Both the position numbers and the translations under genes were made by a program. Below are positions 60,714-64,000 of a DNA stretch of 64,000 nucleotides, piece after piece. The stretch comes from a virus: IMG/VR virus record IMGVR_UViG_3300023198_001252, positions 1 to 64,000 of that record; one strand, 5' to 3'. The stretch's first letter is position 1; each line of letters opens with the position of its first letter. Under the pieces are notes generated by a model. The model was not told where the DNA came from. It saw nothing but the letters and a program-made list of their open reading frames with translations, and ran no database searches.

Positions 60714-61414
60714 TTTTTAATCTCCCCATTTCTTTTAAAATAATAAAAATCATGTATACTTCTAATTTTTCTATCTTTTAGCAAACGTAAATATTCTACA
60801 TAATCTATAGAATACATCCACCTATATCCCCCGGCTGTTCTAGTCCCTGTAGAAACTACTAAACTGACCGCTTGCCTTGTTAAACCTATAGCTTTTGCTG
60901 CTTCTACCTGACTAGAATATTTTGCTATATATGTCATATCCTTAGTTAGTTGTATAAGTTCATATTTCTTTTTGTATTCTTTTTGTCTAAACTCTTTTTC
61001 TTCTTTTATTTTATTTTTCTGTAAAACTGAACAATTAACATATCCAAAATAAGGACCAAGTAATCTATGATAGTGTAACAAACTTGCATAATCCTTATTT
61101 AATTTTTGAGCAACAATTTTTATCTTGCACCTATCAAAATAAGAATACACAATAAATTTAAAAAGCTTCAAATAAGATATCTGTTTTTGGTGTAAAATAG
61201 TGCGTGTTTTTGGTGAAAAATTTGTTACACAATTACTACAGTAAAAACTCTGTTTGTATATAGAAGAAGGACGTATTTTGTCCTTCTTTCCACAACTACT
61301 ACAGGTAACACCATCCGGCCATCTTAATTTACAAAAAAAAGTATAAGCATCTTCTTCATTGTCTATTTCTCTAATTTTATCAATATTAAACTTTAAAGAG
61401 CTTATTAAGTTCAT
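60677..61414 (-). CDS. Transposase-type zinc ribbon fused to NUMOD1-like domain
   Basis: 245 aa. Residues ~20-90 match the N-terminal zinc ribbon of IS1595-type transposases (RWPDGVTCSSCGK...FYCSNCVTNFSPKTRTILHQ), as in the intact transposase at 57.9 kb, but the DDE core is absent. Residues ~165-205 (IAKYSSQVEAAKAIGLTRQA...GYRWMY) look like NUMOD1, a DNA-binding module of homing endonucleases. Likely a domesticated DNA-binding protein; overlaps the ParB-like gene. Confidence 0.6.
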   Translation of the reverse strand: MNLISSLKFNIDKIREIDNEEDAYTFFCKLRWPDGVTCSSCGKKDKIRPSSIYKQSFYCSNCVTNFSPKTRTILHQKQISYLKLFKFIVYSYFDRCKIKIVAQKLNKDYASLLHYHRLLGPYFGYVNCSVLQKNKIKEEKEFRQKEYKKKYELIQLTKDMTYIAKYSSQVEAAKAIGLTRQAVSLVVSTGTRTAGGYRWMYSIDYVEYLRLLKDRKIRSIHDFYYFKRNGEIKKWQQKKNIISIT

Positions 61415-62144
61415 GCACTAACTCCTTTTCATTATCTATCATATTTAATTTATGTATATGATCATAGTATTTATCTTTGTTGATAAAAGTATTAGTTTGT
61501 TCTAGGCAGGTATACAAAGCCGAAAGCATATACACATTACTATGAATTCTTTTTTTATGTAGTTCAGCTACTAGACATAAAATATCTATAATCATATCCT
61601 CTTTCTTTTCAACATATTTAAAAAATCCTTGTTCAAAACTTGTTATAGTATTTTGAATGTATGCATATTTAAATAAGTCTAATAACATTTTTATATTTCC
61701 ATATTTAGCAAATAATATATTTAATTTAATATAATCATTATATTGTAAACTGCAATATAATTTTAAATAATCTAATTTTCCCCATGTCTTTTTCTGTGTA
61801 TTGTACTCAATAATTCTTTTCCCTATTTGAGTATCTGTCATATCTGTAAGATCCTCAACTACACAAGTATAACTAATATTAACACCACCTTTTAATAATG
61901 TTTGCTGTGCTGTATATCTATGTTGACCATCTATGATAATCCATACACCTTCTTTTTGATACCAACCGATAATTATTGGTTCTGTCTGTCGCCAACCTTC
62001 TTTTTCCATAGATTTAATTAAAGGGGTTAATGTACGTTCTTGTATATCCCTATTATGTTTAAATAAGACTAACGCCTCCTTTTTTATATACATTTTTGTT
62101 GCTGATTCTGTAAAGTCTTGTAAGCTAATATTGTTGTTTTCCAT
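61386..62144 (-). CDS. ParB/DGQHR-like nuclease-domain protein
   Basis: 252 aa. The N-terminal ~110 residues include LTPLIKSMEKEGWRQTEPII and WIIIDGQHRYTAQQ, the ParB/sulfiredoxin-fold signature, followed by a helical domain. Such phage proteins act in DNA modification or regulation; the exact role is unclear. SD GGGG 9 nt before ATG. Confidence 0.65.
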   Translation of the reverse strand: MENNNISLQDFTESATKMYIKKEALVLFKHNRDIQERTLTPLIKSMEKEGWRQTEPIIIGWYQKEGVWIIIDGQHRYTAQQTLLKGGVNISYTCVVEDLTDMTDTQIGKRIIEYNTQKKTWGKLDYLKLYCSLQYNDYIKLNILFAKYGNIKMLLDLFKYAYIQNTITSFEQGFFKYVEKKEDMIIDILCLVAELHKKRIHSNVYMLSALYTCLEQTNTFINKDKYYDHIHKLNMIDNEKELVHELNKLFKV

Positions 62145-62209
62145 AGATAAATTCCCCTTTGTGGTTTAATTAATTTTATTATTATTATAGTGTTGTATAA
62201 TCTCTTATA

Positions 62210-62323
62210 TCACACCCCTTCATTATTTAATTTTTCATTAATTGCAGCAGTAATAAAATCTTCAATTGTAATATTATTTTTTGCTACAAAAGATTTAATT
62301 AATTCAATAATGCTTTTATTCAA
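62210..62323 (-). CDS. Possible small RHH-like protein, 37 aa or slightly longer
   Basis: The frame (TTG start at 62323, or earlier non-ATG) encodes KSIIELIKSFVAKNNITIED...AAINEKLNNEGV, helix-turn-helix/RHH-like. No convincing SD near the TTG; GGGGGG lies 11 nt before an in-frame ATA (62335). Uncertain. Confidence 0.35.
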   Translation of the reverse strand: MNKSIIELIKSFVAKNNITIEDFITAAINEKLNNEGV

Positions 62324-62367
62324 TAAGCTTTTTATTCTGTTCTATACCCCCCATTTACAATTATTTT

Positions 62368-62468
62368 TATAAATAAAAAAAGACCCTCATTATTACCATC
62401 AGTTTTGACCAGTATATAACAACCACACAATTGGTATATACAAACTAATGATATTAAAAAGAGTCTTT
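62368..62468 (-). ncRNA. Rod-like structured RNA with own promoter
   Basis: On the minus strand the outer stem AAAGACTCT / AGGGTCTTT (9 bp, one wobble) encloses TCATTAGTTT / AAACTGATGG (10 bp) and GTATATA / TATATAC (7 bp). Seven Ts follow the outer stem. A promoter lies 40-70 nt upstream and there is no ORF, so a ~130-nt RNA is predicted. Similar in form to 10113-10205 and 11462-11548. Confidence 0.55.
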
Positions 62469-62507
62469 GTTGTGTGTATTTTTATTCCTCGGTCAAAAGG
62501 ATAATTG

Positions 62508-62536
62508 ATAATAACATAGCCTAAATAATTAGTCTA
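62508..62536 (-). promoter_or_regulatory. Promoter of the rod-like RNA
   Basis: TAGACT (62536-62531; one mismatch to the consensus), 17-bp spacer, TATTAT (62513-62508), preceded by AAATAATAC as at the other sites. Confidence 0.6.
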
Positions 62537-62544
62537 GTATTATT

Positions 62545-62901
62545 TTATTTAGTTTTTAACAATCCTAGTTTTTTTAGTTTCTCTTCTACATTTTTTCTAA
62601 CGGTTTCAGGATCTTTAAATTTCCTCCTTTGAGGATTTAATATTTTCGCTCCACAACCACCACAATATTTAGATTTTTCAACATTGCCGGTATACTCACA
62701 AATATCACATTTAAAAAATCCTATAGTATTTTCATATCCATAAAAAGAAATTATACTATCTTTATGCTTATTAAATAAAAATTCATATAATACTCTTAAT
62801 ATTCCAGGTTTATATTCTTTTTTTCTAATTAAAGCCTTTTTTAATCTTTTTTGTACCTTAAGTAGTTTCTTTTTATTCTTACCCCTTACTATTATTTTCA
62901 T
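62545..62901 (-). CDS. Zinc-ribbon protein, 118 aa
   Basis: Basic N-terminus (MKIIVRGKNKKKLLKVQKRL), then FFKCDICEYTGNVEKSKYCG followed by GCGAK: a rubredoxin-like zinc ribbon. Basic C-terminus. ATGA overlap with the small gene upstream. Unknown; nucleic-acid binding likely. Confidence 0.55.
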   Translation of the reverse strand: MKIIVRGKNKKKLLKVQKRLKKALIRKKEYKPGILRVLYEFLFNKHKDSIISFYGYENTIGFFKCDICEYTGNVEKSKYCGGCGAKILNPQRRKFKDPETVRKNVEEKLKKLGLLKTK

Positions 62902-63002
62902 ACTTCTATTCCTTTATATATTTTAAATATATCCTCTAAAACCTTATTACTATCTACATTTGCATTACTTTTTGTATTATTAGACCAGTCATTATAATTC
63001 AT
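62898..63002 (-). CDS. Small Asn-rich protein, 34 aa
   Basis: MNYNDWSNNTKSNANVDSNK...: SD AAGGGA, coupled to the zinc-ribbon gene by ATGA. Unknown. Confidence 0.4.
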   Translation of the reverse strand: MNYNDWSNNTKSNANVDSNKVLEDIFKIYKGIEV

Positions 63003-63028
63003 ATATTAATCCCTTTTGTATTCCCTTC

Positions 63029-63127
63029 AAACACTCAAAACAGTATCACTATTAAATATATACTTTATTTTTGAATACAACTATGTTATTATAGAAAATG
63101 TACTTAGTGATACTGTTTTGAGTGTTT
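63029..63127. repeat. 22-bp perfect inverted repeat, 55-bp loop
   Basis: AAACACTCAAAACAGTATC... (63029-63050) is exactly reversed at 63106-63127. The loop is AT-rich and codes for nothing. It could be a transcript-end hairpin or a small mobile element with terminal repeats. This is most of the gene-free gap 63003-63136. Confidence 0.7.
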
Positions 63128-63136
63128 TATTATTTA

Positions 63137-63673
63137 CTAATCTATTTCTAGTTGTTCCCACCTATTTGTAGTAGTTAAAATAAAAGGAGGATCACAAATA
63201 AAAATATCTACACTCTTTATTTCATCCTTACCTTTTACATCTTCTAAAACCCCTGTTAATAATTCATAAATAAAATACCCTGATTTAGTTACTGCGTGTA
63301 TCATAAGTTTTTCAGAATATACATTAGAAGGAAGTTGTTTTTGTATGACATATCCATTAACATTACGATACATATAACACACTTTACCTATGTTTGATTT
63401 AACGTAATCCGGATTAATTATAATATCTAAATTATAAACTGCTCTAAATGGATCTTCTTTAGCTTCTTCAATTAATAAACTTTCAGGATCTTCTATAGTT
63501 ATCCATTCATTATTAATTAATTTATCAAATTGACATTTTTCATTTTTAGGATTAGGTATATTATATAAATCCATTGCTTTTTTTAATTGTGTCTTTTCAA
63601 AATAATCTACTTTTGACCATATTGACCAATGAACATAATAAAAAACTCTATATAATGCTTTATCTTCTGACAT
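63137..63673 (-). CDS. Hypothetical protein, 178 aa
   Basis: MSEDKALYRVFYYVHWSIWS...: mixed alpha/beta, with CQFDKLINNEWITIEDPESL and a C-terminal IFICDPPFILTTTNRWEQLE. Despite DPPF no SAM motif is present. Unknown. Confidence 0.55.
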   Translation of the reverse strand: MSEDKALYRVFYYVHWSIWSKVDYFEKTQLKKAMDLYNIPNPKNEKCQFDKLINNEWITIEDPESLLIEEAKEDPFRAVYNLDIIINPDYVKSNIGKVCYMYRNVNGYVIQKQLPSNVYSEKLMIHAVTKSGYFIYELLTGVLEDVKGKDEIKSVDIFICDPPFILTTTNRWEQLEID

Positions 63674-63696
63674 AATTTAACCCCTTTATATAATTA

Positions 63697-64000
63697 TCAA
63701 CCAGCTAATTTAATATATTCCTGAGCAAGAGCATAAAAACATCTTTCATCATTATACATAGTAATAACATCAATTTTAGATATTTTACCTTTTTGCTCTT
63801 CAACAATCTTAAAAACATCATGTCCAGATACATTAGAATAAATTGTATAAAGGTTGTTAAAAGCTGCTCTGTAATCTTTCTTTTCAGTCAGAGAAACATA
63901 ATTTTGTATTAGATTAACGGCAGCTTTTCTAAACATTTCATTTTTAACATCATACCATGCTGCTTTAAGCGCATTACTTTTATCATAACCAGCTCTTCTA
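63697..64000 (-). CDS. Hypothetical protein, 5' end outside window
   Basis: The frame is open to the right edge (…RRAGYDKSNALKAAWYDVKN then MFRKAAVNLIQNYVSLTEKK). The internal ATG at 63936 is not preceded by an SD. About 100 residues are visible, helical with many Tyr/Asn. Unknown. Confidence 0.6.
   Translation of the reverse strand, partial: RRAGYDKSNALKAAWYDVKNEMFRKAAVNLIQNYVSLTEKKDYRAAFNNLYTIYSNVSGHDVFKIVEEQKGKISKIDVITMYNDERCFYALAQEYIKLAG

Noticed and set aside
63137-63673. A fifth DNA methyltransferase, from a DPPF motif
   Set aside because: No SAM-binding motif, and DPPF lies at the extreme C-terminus.
1-64000. Integrated prophage or mycoplasma-type genetic code
   Set aside because: No integrase or attachment repeats are visible, and many genes end in TGA with Trp encoded by TGG.

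Overview
The window is a 64 kb piece of a very AT-rich bacteriophage genome. Genes are tightly packed, stops include TGA (standard bacterial code), and Shine-Dalgarno (SD) sequences are strong (AAGGAG, GGGG). This suits a tailed phage of a low-GC bacterium, such as Bacillota or another AT-rich lineage with purine-rich SDs. The host cannot be fixed from the sequence. There is no integrase, and no endolysin was recognised. A tape-measure protein, a tail-tube protein and a frameshifted G/GT tail chaperone, with no sheath gene seen, point to a siphovirus. Both ends of the window cut through genes.

Layout. (1) 1-11.8 kb, mostly minus strand: a repeat-containing partial gene, a DnaB-type helicase, many small soluble and membrane proteins, a wHTH/membrane protein with a palindromic operator, and a 654-aa replication-initiator-like protein carrying an internal GC-rich/AT-rich segment that looks like an origin. 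A HAD phosphatase and several predicted small RNAs follow. (2) 11.9-23.5 kb, plus strand: an early-type module with repeated TTGACT-17-TATATT promoters, RNA ligase, TOPRIM primase, SprT-like metalloprotease, three DNA methyltransferases and two damaged HNH genes. Three IS605-type tnpB remnants lie here, two of them the same MITE-like deletion derivative. (3) 23.6-55.2 kb, minus strand: lysis/tail-end genes with an unusual two-component receiver protein, then baseplate, tape measure, tail chaperone with -1 frameshift, tail tube, connectors, capsid, scaffold, Mu-F-like morphogenesis protein, portal and large terminase. A fourth methyltransferase, two paralogous HExxH proteins and a ThyX-like gene are embedded here. 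The terminase gene carries two mini-inteins only six residues apart. (4) 55.2-64 kb, mostly minus strand: a transcribed non-coding locus, a frameshifted Cas12f/TnpB-like nuclease gene, a KilA-N protein apparently started by AUU, an IS1595-family transposase, decaying paralogs, Cys-rich microproteins, a transposase zinc-ribbon/NUMOD1-like fusion and a ParB/DGQHR protein.

How it works together: primase, helicase and initiator form a replication set. The methyltransferases could protect phage DNA. Portal, terminase, capsid and tail genes build the virion. A shared promoter consensus with 17-bp spacing recurs on both strands, and several copies precede no ORF but do precede structured RNAs. The strongest candidates for undescribed biology are a two-copy structured RNA family with compensatory base changes (41.8 kb and 55.4 kb), the Cas12f-like/repeat locus, the double-intein terminase and the receiver-domain cassette.
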